Source: JBBIMS01 sp964531645 (GTDB lineage: Bacteria; Acidobacteriota; Aminicenantia; JBFLYD01; JBBIMS01). Taken from it: 64,000 nt of DNA. The DNA lies in contig CAZHEF010000007.1 in assembly GCA_964531645.1 (NCBI GenBank), positions 5,684-69,683 of the forward strand. Reading direction: 5' to 3'. This document shows positions 43,098 to 52,163 of the stretch, piece by piece. The position numbers were made by a program, and so were the translations under genes. The first letter of the stretch is position 1. Each line of letters begins with the position of its first letter. The notes beneath the pieces are model-generated. The model searched no databases. It saw only the letters and a list, made by a program, of their open reading frames with translations, and was not told where the DNA came from.

Positions 43098-45194
43098 TTA
43101 TTCTTCTTCTTCCTCAGGTATCTTCCCTTCTTCTTTTGCCTGAGCAATTATTTTTTGCTGAAGATGAGGAGGAACTTCCTCATAATGGGAAAATTCCATG
43201 GAATAGGAGCCCCTCCCTCCAGTAATTGATGTAAGAGATGGCTCAAAATCAAGCATTTCAGCCATTGGAACCTGAGCTTTTATAACGCTTTTACCCCCCC
43301 TTTCCTCAACTCCGACTATTCTTCCTCTTCTTCCGTTCAAATTACCCATTACATCGCCAAGATAGGCTTCAGGGGTATAAATTTCCACATTCATTATTGG
43401 CTCAAGTAATGTCGGATTTGCAGCCATCATCCCTTTTTTGAAAGCCATTGATGCAGCAATTTTAAAGGCAAGATCTGAGGAGTCAACTTCATGATAAGAG
43501 CCATCGTATAGAATTACTTTAAAATCAACAGCAGGATAACCAGCAAGGATGCCCTTCTGTCTTGCTTCCTGAATACCTTTTTCTACAGATGGAATGTAAT
43601 TCTTTGGTATCGCTCCTCCAAAAATCTGGTCAACAAATTCAAAATCCGTACCTCTTGGGAGAGGTTCTATTTTTATCTTCACATCACCATACTGACCTCT
43701 TCCTCCTGTCTGTTTTTTGTATTTACCCTGAACATCAGCAGTTCCTTTAATAGTTTCTTTGTAAGGAATCTTGGGCCTTCTCAAAACAACATCAACATTA
43801 TATCTCTTCTTAAGTTTTGCAACGATTATCTCAACATGGAGTTGACCATTTCCTGATATTAAAAGTTCCTTTGTTTGGGAATCCCTCTCAAATCTTATTG
43901 TCGGGTCTTCCTCGGCAATCCTCTGAAGGGCAGTTGAAATCTTCTCTTCATCCTGTCTTGTCTTTGGCTCTATAGCAAAAGATATTGAGCTCTGAGGAAA
44001 TTTTATTGGTTCAAAAAGGATGGGATTATCTTTAGATGAAAGAGTATCCCCTGTTAATGTATCCTTTAATCGAGCTGTTGCGAGAATGTCGCCAGCCTGA
44101 GCAAGTGGAGCTGGTATCTGCTGTTTACCCTGAAGATAAAAAAGACTACCCAATTTTTCTGTTGTTCCTTTCAAAGAATTCAAAACAGTTGAATCAGGGC
44201 TTGCCTTTCCTGAGAAAACTCTAAATATTGATATCCTTCCAGCATAAGGATCTGAGATTGTTTTAAAGACAAAAGCAGAAAAAGGTTGATCAGGAGAGGA
44301 AATGACCTCAATTTCCCTACCATTCTGCTTACCCTTTGGCGGTTTTCTGTCAAGGGGGGAAGGAAGATAATCCACAAATGCATGGAGGGTTGGCTGAATT
44401 CCTATATTTGTAAGGGATGAAATAGCAAAAACTGGATAAATAAGTCTGTTATGGACAGCCTTTCTAAGACCTTCCTTAAACTCGACCTCTGCAAGCTCTC
44501 CCCTCTCAAAGAAATTTGCCATTAAGGCTTCATCATTTTCTGCGACCATTTCCATTAGCTCCTCCCTCTTCTTTTTTGCCATTTCAAGATACTCTTCAGG
44601 AATCTCACTCTCTTTAAATGAACCACTTTCATCCTTTTCAAATATGTATGCTTTCATCTTTATAAGATCAACAACTCCCTTAAACTGGCTTTCTTTGCCA
44701 ACAGGAAGCTGAACAGGAACACATCCCCTTCCAAAACTTTCTTTTAAAGATGAAAGAGCCCTTTCAAAATCTGAATTCTCCCTCTCTAACTTATTTATTA
44801 CAAAAATTCTCGGAAGTCCAATTTCTTCAAGTATCTCCCATATCTTCTCAGTTTGAACCTCCACTCCAGAAACACCGCACACCAGCACAACAGCAGAGTC
44901 GACACCCATTAAACATGCTTTAGTATCCATTATAAAATTCCCGTATCCAGGAGTATCAATGATATTAAATCTTAGTCCTTCCCATTCGCAAAAGCACAGG
45001 GAAGAACTTATTGTTATTTTTCTCTCTATCTCTTCAGGATCAAAGTCTGTAACAGTATTCCCCTGGTCAACCTTTCCCAGGCGGTTAACCGCTCCGCTAT
45101 CAAAAAGGACAGCTGAGACAAAGGAAGTTTTTCCCGTATGACCATGACCAACTATGGCAACATTCCTAATATTCTTTGCTTCAGGAACACTCAT
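43098..45194 (-). CDS. Elongation factor G-like GTPase (EF-G2 type)
   Basis: A 698-residue translational GTPase with all five EF-G domains. The G1 loop is GHGHTGKTS (canonical AHVDAGKTT), switch 2 is DTPGYGNF (canonical DTPGHVDF), and the base motif is NKLE (canonical NKMD). The domain IV/V region has GGRGQYGDVKIKIEPL, GILAGYPAVDFKV and MGNLNGRRGRI. These differences are typical of the EF-G-like paralogues rather than the main FusA. It may act in ribosome translocation or recycling, or under special conditions. AGGAGGAAAA precedes the ATG. Monocistronic. Confidence 0.9.
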   Translation of the reverse strand: MSVPEAKNIRNVAIVGHGHTGKTSFVSAVLFDSGAVNRLGKVDQGNTVTDFDPEEIERKITISSSLCFCEWEGLRFNIIDTPGYGNFIMDTKACLMGVDSAVVLVCGVSGVEVQTEKIWEILEEIGLPRIFVINKLERENSDFERALSSLKESFGRGCVPVQLPVGKESQFKGVVDLIKMKAYIFEKDESGSFKESEIPEEYLEMAKKKREELMEMVAENDEALMANFFERGELAEVEFKEGLRKAVHNRLIYPVFAISSLTNIGIQPTLHAFVDYLPSPLDRKPPKGKQNGREIEVISSPDQPFSAFVFKTISDPYAGRISIFRVFSGKASPDSTVLNSLKGTTEKLGSLFYLQGKQQIPAPLAQAGDILATARLKDTLTGDTLSSKDNPILFEPIKFPQSSISFAIEPKTRQDEEKISTALQRIAEEDPTIRFERDSQTKELLISGNGQLHVEIIVAKLKKRYNVDVVLRRPKIPYKETIKGTADVQGKYKKQTGGRGQYGDVKIKIEPLPRGTDFEFVDQIFGGAIPKNYIPSVEKGIQEARQKGILAGYPAVDFKVILYDGSYHEVDSSDLAFKIAASMAFKKGMMAANPTLLEPIMNVEIYTPEAYLGDVMGNLNGRRGRIVGVEERGGKSVIKAQVPMAEMLDFEPSLTSITGGRGSYSMEFSHYEEVPPHLQQKIIAQAKEEGKIPEEEEE

Positions 45195-45416
45195 TTTTCC
45201 TCCTAAAATTTAAAATTAATTGGTGAGCAAAATTACTCCCAATTAAGAAAATATGATAATTTAAATTTAATTTTCTTGCAACTTGTAAAATTACCGATTT
45301 TCTATCTTTGTAAGTTTATTCTTCTCATCCTCCATTTATTCCTTATCTCCTCTTTTTATTCCATAAAAATTGTAATAAATGATAATTTTGTTAGATTATA
45401 TAACATGGAGAGCAAG

Positions 45417-47714
45417 ATGATAAAAAAATATATTAGAATTTTTTCTGTTTCTCTCAATATTTTCTCCCCGAGAATTTTGAGAAAGGAGAATTATTACAAA
45501 ATAATTATTTTTCTCGCTCTTTCACTTTTCTTTGAGAGCCTCCTTTCCACTGGAATAATCTATGCTCAGGAGAGGTCGGGAAAATTAAAAGGAAAGGTGT
45601 CAGAAAAATTAACAAAACAACCACTTCCAGGCGCAACAGTTAGAATCAAAGAACTATCTCTTTATTCAATAACTGATGAAAATGGGATTTTCACAATTGA
45701 AATGGTTCCTTTCGGCGAATATGTGCTGGAGGCATCGCTCCCTGGATTCAAAACTCAAGTAAAGACAAGGGTTATTATAATTCCAGGGAGCACAATCACC
45801 CTCGATTTTGAACTGGAAGAGACCCCAGTAGAAGCTCATTCTATAACTGTCTATCCTGAATATTTCACAAAAAATAAAGACGAGACAACGAGTTCATCAA
45901 AACTAACCTATTATGAAGTGAGAGGAGACCCTGAGGGATACAACCTGCCGAGAATGCTCTCCTCTCTTCCTGGAGTTGCAACTGCAGAAGACTACTCAGC
46001 CTCAATAATAGTTAGAGGAGGAAGCCCTAACGAAAATCTTGTTTTGATTGATAATGTAGAGATTAACTCACCAGTTCATTTTCCTGACCTTGGAGGTGGA
46101 GGGGGTGGGATGACAATAATAAATACTGAACTCGTCAAAGATGTTTTTTTTTCATCTGGAGGTTTTCCCGCCCGATTTGGAGGAAAACTCTCTTCTTTCA
46201 TGGATATTTCTTTAAGGGAAGGAAATAGAGAGAAATTCGAATCAACTTTTGACTTCTCCATGGCAGGAGTCTCTTTTATTGCAGAAGGACCTTTAACCAA
46301 GAATTCTTCTTTTATTCTCAATTACAGAAAAAGTTTTTTTCAAATCCTTGATAAATTCAGCGATATTGGAGATGTAATACCAAACTATGACGATTACTAT
46401 GCAAGATTAGACATCGATATAAATTCCAAAAATAAAGCCTGGCTCTTCTGGATAAGGGGGAAGGACTATATGGAGGTTCCCGAAAAACTCATATTTAGTT
46501 CGGAGAAGCTTATTTGGAGAGGGAATCAGGATATCTTAGGAATAAACTGGAGGTCTTTAGTCAGAAAAGGTTATTTTCTTACAACCATTGCTTTTATAGA
46601 CAATTGGGCTGACCTATCTGCAGGAAAAGACTACAAACTTCAAAATGAACAAACTCATATTTTCACAAAGTTTTCATATACAACCGAAATATTAAAAAAT
46701 CACATTTTTGAGTTCGGAGCGCAATTTGGCAGAGTAGACCTTTCTCATAATTTCATGATAAAGTCTCACAGGTTACCTTCTGGATCTATTTTTGAGGAAG
46801 AAGATAAAGAAGGAAATTACCAATCTGACAAATTTTTCTTTTACATCCAGGATTTATGGAAGATATTACCACGGGCAAATCTTAAATGCGGGATCCGATA
46901 TGAAAGTTTTAATATTAAAGAAAAGGGGAATTTAGAGCCAAGAATTGGTATATCTTTTTTGATTACACCAAAGTTCAATCTGAATTTAAGCTTCGGCAAA
47001 TTCTCACAACTTCCTCCATACAACATCCTTCCAATTCAGAAAAATTTAAAACCAGAGAAAGGAACTCACTATATTGTCGGTCTGGAGTATCTTTTGAGGG
47101 AGGATATTAAATTGACAGCAGAAGCTTATCACAAGGATTTTGAATCGCTGGTTATATCTGAATCTGATGTAAGAACAGATTATTCCAATAATGGAAGCGG
47201 ATATTCAAATGGAATTGAGCTATTCATCCACAAAAAACTCTCTCACTCCACCTATGGAAGGTTGAGCTATTCTTATGGCATATCTAAGAGGAAAGATTTC
47301 ATAAATGGAGAATACCCTTCAGACTGGGATCAAAGGCACATTTTAACACTGATAGGTGGATGGGAAATCACGAAAAAGATGGAACTATCCTTAAAATGGA
47401 GGTTTGCATCAGGAAGACCATACACTCCTTATCTTCCTGAAAAAAGATTTCAGATTTCTGGAGATACTGCATGGTATTGCCCGAAGGACGAGAAGAAAAA
47501 TTCCAGATATTATCCTCCCTATCACAGGCTTGACCTTCAGTTTTCGAGTAAAGACCATTTCAAGGGAATGACTATAATAGGCTACATTAACATTCAGAAT
47601 GTTTATAACAGAAAAAATATCTACACTGAATACTGGGATATGTATGAAGGAAAAGCCAAATATGCTTATCAATTCTTCTTTATGCCTGTTGGTGGCTTTA
47701 TGATAAGGTTCTGA
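45417..47714 (+). CDS. TonB-dependent outer-membrane receptor with carboxypeptidase-regulatory-like N-domain
   Basis: A receptor of about 765 residues. After a long n-region and hydrophobic signal (IIIFLALSLFFESLLSTGII, cleavage near AQE) comes a CarboxypepD_reg-like domain (GKLKGKVSEKLTKQPLPGATV...DENGIFTIEMVPFGEY). A plug follows (LPRMLSSLPGVATAEDYSASI, IVRGGSPNENLVLIDN), then a 22-strand-type barrel ending GGFMIRF. A poly-Gly stretch occurs in the plug. It imports a large substrate such as a glycan, peptide or siderophore by TonB energy. The ATG at 45417 has GGAG six bases ahead; the frame stays open 141 bases upstream without a better start. Confidence 0.88.
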   Translation: MIKKYIRIFSVSLNIFSPRILRKENYYKIIIFLALSLFFESLLSTGIIYAQERSGKLKGKVSEKLTKQPLPGATVRIKELSLYSITDENGIFTIEMVPFGEYVLEASLPGFKTQVKTRVIIIPGSTITLDFELEETPVEAHSITVYPEYFTKNKDETTSSSKLTYYEVRGDPEGYNLPRMLSSLPGVATAEDYSASIIVRGGSPNENLVLIDNVEINSPVHFPDLGGGGGGMTIINTELVKDVFFSSGGFPARFGGKLSSFMDISLREGNREKFESTFDFSMAGVSFIAEGPLTKNSSFILNYRKSFFQILDKFSDIGDVIPNYDDYYARLDIDINSKNKAWLFWIRGKDYMEVPEKLIFSSEKLIWRGNQDILGINWRSLVRKGYFLTTIAFIDNWADLSAGKDYKLQNEQTHIFTKFSYTTEILKNHIFEFGAQFGRVDLSHNFMIKSHRLPSGSIFEEEDKEGNYQSDKFFFYIQDLWKILPRANLKCGIRYESFNIKEKGNLEPRIGISFLITPKFNLNLSFGKFSQLPPYNILPIQKNLKPEKGTHYIVGLEYLLREDIKLTAEAYHKDFESLVISESDVRTDYSNNGSGYSNGIELFIHKKLSHSTYGRLSYSYGISKRKDFINGEYPSDWDQRHILTLIGGWEITKKMELSLKWRFASGRPYTPYLPEKRFQISGDTAWYCPKDEKKNSRYYPPYHRLDLQFSSKDHFKGMTIIGYINIQNVYNRKNIYTEYWDMYEGKAKYAYQFFFMPVGGFMIRF

Positions 47715-47723
47715 GATGAAAGA

Positions 47724-47820
47724 TATGAATAATGAAAAAGCAAAATTCAAAATTTAAAAGTTAAAGAAGGAAAGGAATGTATTTAGAAATTTTGCTTTTT
47801 AATTTTAAATTTTCGTCAGG
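47724..47820. repeat. A/T-rich spacer with dispersed words
   Basis: GAAAAAGCAAAATTCAAAAT, TTTAAAAGTTAAAG and GCTTTTTAATTTTAAATTTTC resemble the spacers at 37.05 and 43.0 kb. No gene is seen here. Confidence 0.4.
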
Positions 47821-47830
47821 GAGGTCCGTC

Positions 47831-48498
47831 ATGAAAAAATGTATTTTCTTGGTTCTAATTTTTTCCTCTTTTTTTTTTCCTTTTCAGTCAGACTAAAAAT
47901 GACGAAACTGCGATGATCAGAGATATGGAAAAAGTTCTGGAGAAAAAACCCGATAATAAGGAAATTCTTTTTAAACTCGGCGTTCTCTATCATAATGCTG
48001 GTCTAAAAGGTGATAAGGAAGCTGTATTAAAGGGAGAGAAAGTTCTAAAAAAACTTGTCAAAATAGAGCCTGAAAATGCTGAAGCCCGATGCTGGCTTGG
48101 GAGCATTCTAACTTTGAAAGAGAGAGATGCCACCTTCTCTATTCAAAAGATATTTTATGTTAAAGAAGGTTTGAGAGAAATGGATAAGGGGGTATCCATG
48201 TCTCCAGAAAATATAAATTTGAGAATTATAAGAGGTAGAAATAATTTAGGACTTCCAGATTTCTTCGAGCGAATAAATGTTGCCATTAAAGATTTTGAGT
48301 TCGTTCTTTCCTTTTTAAAAAAAAATTGAGTTGAATGATGAACTCATTAGAGAACTTCTATTCGATCTTGGAATAGCCTACAAAAAGAAAGGAGATGTTT
48401 CAAAAGCAAAGGAGAAGTGGGAAAAGCTTATAGAGCTTTATTCATCCTCCGAAGAGGTAAAATCAGCAAGGAAACTCCTGAGTAGCTCGGGAAACTAA
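47831..48498 (+). pseudogene. Exported TPR protein, broken by two frameshifts
   Basis: The gene starts MKKCIFLVLIFSSFFF behind GGGAGG, then hits a stop. After a run of ten T (47869-47878), the next frame continues the signal peptide and mature protein: LFSQTKNDETAMIRDMEKVLE, then TPR-like EILFKLGVLYHNAG. A run of nine A (48317-48325) breaks the frame again; the third frame ends with IRELLFDLGIAYKKKGDVSK...LLSSSGN. Removing one base from each run restores a single 221-residue protein. Either two real indels or homopolymer sequence errors. Confidence 0.75.
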
Positions 48499-48499
48499 A

Positions 48500-49136
48500 A
48501 TGATAAAAGTTTTTGGAGAGGCTTTCCTTCTTGGACTATCAACAGGGATTTTCTGCCTTGGATGGTGCTCACCACTTTTAATTTCAGTAATTTTTTCAGA
48601 TAGGCTATCCTTTAAAAAAAGCCTGGGAGCTATTTCTGAATTTATTTCTGGAAGACTAATCGCCTACATAGCCCTTGGTGGTGTCATAGGATATTTGGGA
48701 AATAAGCTTCCCGGAAGTGTAGTTCAGACTTTTTCTGCTGTCTCTATAATTATCTTTTCCATGCTTTTTCTTTTAAACGGAATATCGGGGATATTTCCAG
48801 ATCATCAGGTATGTAAATTATTGATAAAATTTCCGGTTTTTAAAAGATTTCCCTTGATTTCTGGAATACTTATAGGCTTGAACATCTGTCCTCCATTTCT
48901 GCTTGCAGTCGCGACGGTTGTTTCAATTGGTGAAGCTTTAAAGGGATTTCTTTTCTTTCTCTCATTCTTTTTAGCAACATCCCTTTATATAGCCCCTTTT
49001 ATTTTTGCGTCAGGTCTTTCTAAATTCAACTTTCTTAGATTGATAGCCAAGCTCTCCGCAACAATTTCAGGAGGTCTTTTTTGGATTTGAAAAATTAATT
49101 TCTGTCCTTGCAAGCTCTTCAGGGAATGTTTTATGA
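48500..49136 (+). pseudogene. DsbD_2/UreH-type membrane protein with C-terminal frameshift
   Basis: A six-helix membrane protein of the TauE/SafE-DsbD_2 class: STGIFCLGWCSPLLISVIFS in the first helix, FISGRLIAYIALGGVIGYLG, and LNICPPFLLAVAT in the fourth. Relatives move reducing equivalents, metals or sulfur compounds. The frame stops at FWI (49090) after a T6 run (49077-49082). In the next frame it continues FGFEKLISVLASSSGN and its stop then overlaps the next gene's ATG as ATGA, as in normal operons. The shift therefore looks like a single extra T. Confidence 0.7.
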
Positions 49137-50085
49137 GTTCTTACAAAAAAAGGAAAGAGTTTGTCATGAAAAAGTCAATCTTCACATTTCTGACGCTTTC
49201 TAATGAGCCTCTGTCAACTGTCAGCATTGCAATCCTTTACGCTGCTTCCATCTGGGGGACTCAGGAATTTTATCACAGAAAGACCGCGGATTTCATCCTT
49301 TCAAGATTTCCGCTTACCTTTGCAATAGTAATTCAATCCTTTGCCACACTTTTTTGTTTCTCATTGTGTTCTTCTTAGTTACAAATCTCTTGATTCTCCT
49401 ATTTAAAATTATAATTTGGAACTATCTTCCAGTTATGCTTGTTTCCCTTTTTATTACAGTCATTATAACATCTGCCAGTTACGCCGTTGACTTCTACAGA
49501 AGATTGGCAAAAACAGAGGAAATGTTAAAGGAGGCTGAGATAAAAAACCTGAGGTCAACTCTAAACCCTCATTTTTTTCTTCAACATTCTCAACATAATT
49601 GCCTCTTTGATTGAGAGAGAGCCTAAAAAGGCTGAGGAGTTAGTATCCAGAACCGCTGAGCTTTTTAGATATTCCTTCCATTCAGTAGATAAAAAATTTG
49701 TTACAATGGAAGAAGAGCTTAATTTTGCAAAAAATTATCCTGATATACATAAAATAAGATTTGGAAATAGGCTTTCCTACTCAATAGAGACAGAGGTTAC
49801 AGAAGGAATGGTTCCACCCTTTCTGATTCAGACCCTCCTTGAAAACGCTGTAAAATACAGCCACGGAGAGAAGATTAGCATTGATTTAAAGATTAAAAAA
49901 AGTGGCAATAACAGAACAATTGAGGTTCAGAATCCTTCAAAAGGAGTAATAAAATTCATGAAGGGCACAGTCTTTATATTTTGAGAGAAAGGCTAAAAAT
50001 AATATATGGAAATTCCCAAATATCAACTGAAAAGATAGAGGATACAGTAAAAATATCTGTAACAATACCGGAAAAAAATGATTAA
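49133..50085 (+). pseudogene. LytS-type sensor histidine kinase, broken by about three frameshifts
   Basis: The fragments together form a membrane kinase of the His_kinase (LytS/YehU) family: several hydrophobic segments, then LAKTEEMLKEAEIKNLRSTLNPHF with the phosphoacceptor His. FNILNIIASLIEREPKKAEELV, then the ATP-binding part PPFLIQTLLENAVKYSHGEK, and HEGHSLYILRERLKIIYG follow. Frame changes lie at T6 (49350-49355, one base short), T7 (49572-49578, one extra) and near 49951-49957 (one short). The gene overlaps the response regulator by 8 bases. It should not make a working kinase as it stands. Confidence 0.75.
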
Positions 50086-50792
50086 AGTTCTTATTGCAGA
50101 TGATGAGCCCCTTGCAAGGGATTATTTGAGAAGATTACTTTCTAGCTACGACTTTGAGACTGTTGGGGAGGCATCCAATGGAAAGGAGGCGATGGAAATA
50201 TTCTTCAAAAAAGACCTGATGTGGTATTTTTAGATATTGAAATGCCCGTAATTAGCAGTATGGAGGTTATAGAAAAAATAGGTAAAGAAGCATTGATAAT
50301 TTTTGTTACTGCCTATGATGAATATGCAGTCAGAGCTTTTGAAGAAGGAGCAATTGATTATATACTGAAACCCATTTCCAGGGATAGGTTTGAAAATACA
50401 GTTAGAAGAATAGAAGAAAGGATAAAATTCAGAAAGCTTCTAAATTATGATGAATTATTAAAAAGAATGAGAAAAAAGATAGGCATTAAAACAGAAGATC
50501 GGATTGTTACAATTTATGTTGATGAAATCTATTTCATAGAAGGGCTCGGAAAAATTTCTTATATACATTGGACAGGAAAATATTATCAAAAAAGATACTC
50601 GGTTATTTCGAAGATATATTGCCAAAAGATACTTTCATGAGAGTTCATAAATCTTATATTCTTAATGTTGAAAAAATAGACGAGCTCTACCCTATGTTCA
50701 AAGGAGATTACACTGCAAACCTTTTAAATGGCAAGGAAATTCCCGTAAGCAGGAAAAATGTCGTAAAATTGAAAGAAATCCTCGGTCTATAA
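50078..50792 (+). pseudogene. LytTR-type response regulator, broken by two frameshifts
   Basis: A receiver (MIKVLIADDEPLARDYLRRL, then VVFLDIEMP with phospho-Asp, FVTAYDEYAVRAFEEGAIDY, LKP with the conserved Lys) is joined to a LytTR DNA-binding domain (IYFIEGLGK, DTFMRVHKSYILNVEKI, NGKEIPVSRKNV). The frame changes near 50195-50210 and again near 50550-50580, each equal to one missing base. The intact form would be about 238 residues and the partner of the kinase before it. Confidence 0.78.
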
Positions 50793-50847
50793 ATAGAAAA
50801 TTTCCGGGATTCAAATCTTGAAAAGTAGCAAAGTGCGTTCAGAGCAA

Positions 50848-50876
50848 TTGCTCAGTTATATTTTTTAAGGTATTCT
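50848..50876 (+). promoter_or_regulatory. Possible promoter of the permease remnant (leaderless)
   Basis: TTGCTC (50848-50853), a 17-base spacer, TATTCT (50871-50876), then the ATG after 7 bases. Hexamers are only moderately good. No ribosome site is seen. Confidence 0.4.
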
Positions 50877-50883
50877 AATCAAT

Positions 50884-51279
50884 ATGGAAAACATAAAGGT
50901 CAATTCTGAAAGCATTAACAAATCAAAGCTTAATCTTCCAAGGATTCTGGGCTTCATTGATGTAGTAGGAATTCTTGTGGGAACCGTTATAGGATATGGA
51001 ATATTCATAGTCCCAGCAACCATAGCAGTAAAAGTTAAATCTCCTTATCTTATCATTGCTGTCTGGATTGTAGGAGGTATTCTGAGTCTATTTGGCGTTC
51101 TAACATTTTCTGAGTTAGGAGCAGCCTTTCCTCATGCAGGAGGTATGTATGTCTATCTAAGAGAATCTTACGGTTCACTTATAGCCTTCATCTTCGGTTG
51201 GACACTCTTTCTGGTCATTGACTCTGGAGCAATAGCTACATTATCGGTGGCATTTTCATCAAAATATCTTCCTCAATGA
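50884..51279 (+). pseudogene. Amino acid (APC) permease, 3' truncated
   Basis: The first 131 residues of an APC-family permease: PRILGFIDVVGILVGTVIGYG with the glycine-rich first helix, then PHAGGMYVYLRESYGSLIAF. A full member has about 450 residues and 12 helices; this one stops after the third. The stop TGA overlaps the ATG of the next gene, and no permease sequence is found further on, so a deletion has removed about 70% of the gene, ending at the start codon of the MBL gene. Confidence 0.8.
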
Positions 51280-52163
51280 AATTAAGAAAACTTACGGAAA
51301 AAATATTTGCTATCGGAAATGTATATTTCCCTTTGTATTTAATTTTAGGCGAAAAGATTGCCATGATTGATGCGGGCGTTACTGTAATGGGTCCTATCTA
51401 TAAAAAAGATATTCTTTTCATTGCAGGAAACAGAGGAATAGATTTACTTCTTTTAACCCACTCCCATTTCGACCATTGTGGAGCGATTCCATATTTGAGA
51501 AGAAATCTTCCACCTTTCAAAATAGGAGCTTCTCCAGTGGCAAAGGAGGTTTTTAAAAAGGAAAAAGCAATTGAGCACATTATAAATCTGAATAAAGAAG
51601 TTGAGCAGACGGCCCCACCTCAAAAAGAAGATATAAGTATTGATAGAATTGATGTGGATATGGAGCTAAAAGAGGGGGATGTAATAGAGCTTGGTGAAGG
51701 TATTATCATTGAGGTGCTTGAAACTCCTGGTCACACCCGTTGCGGGCTTTCATTTTATATTCCATCAAAAAAAGCAATATTTTTTGGAGAGGCGGGAGGA
51801 GTAATTGAAATAGACGGAACAATAAGACCTCAATTTCTTTCCTCTTATAAACAATATGTAAACTCAATAGAAAAAATGATGAAACTGGATATTGAGATTA
51901 TCGGGCTCGCCCATGGGGGAGCTTTAATTGGAGAAGAGGCAAGGAATTATCTTGAAAAATCTCTAGAAGAGACTATTTTATTTAAAGAAAGGATAATAGA
52001 GTATTTTAAAAAATACAATGATAGGGAAAAGGTTGTTGAAGTTATTGCAGAGGAGGATATTAAGAATATTTCTCAGCCAAAAACCCCTTATATTTTAAAT
52101 CTCAGGGCTTCTGTTTCAGCAGTTGAAAAGGAATTTTCTTCCGAGATTCTTAGCTCAATTTAG
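51276..52163 (+). CDS. MBL-fold metallo-hydrolase
   Basis: A 295-residue metallo-beta-lactamase-fold protein with HSHFDHCG (HxHxDH metal site, about residues 62-69), a later His in ETPGHTRCG and Asp-less FFGEAGG where many have Asp. The C-terminal His is in LAHGGAL. It may be a thiolesterase, glyoxalase II-like or other hydrolase; the substrate is unknown. The gene itself looks intact, but its upstream region has been replaced by the truncated permease, so it may rely on a promoter within or before that remnant. It is convergent and overlaps the DUF362 gene by 14 bases. Confidence 0.82.
   Translation: MKLRKLTEKIFAIGNVYFPLYLILGEKIAMIDAGVTVMGPIYKKDILFIAGNRGIDLLLLTHSHFDHCGAIPYLRRNLPPFKIGASPVAKEVFKKEKAIEHIINLNKEVEQTAPPQKEDISIDRIDVDMELKEGDVIELGEGIIIEVLETPGHTRCGLSFYIPSKKAIFFGEAGGVIEIDGTIRPQFLSSYKQYVNSIEKMMKLDIEIIGLAHGGALIGEEARNYLEKSLEETILFKERIIEYFKKYNDREKVVEVIAEEDIKNISQPKTPYILNLRASVSAVEKEFSSEILSSI

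Noticed and set aside
47831..50792. Programmed ribosomal frameshifting as explanation of the split genes
   Set aside because: At least eight shifts of both signs across four genes, most without a slippery heptamer plus structure; decay or sequence error is simpler.
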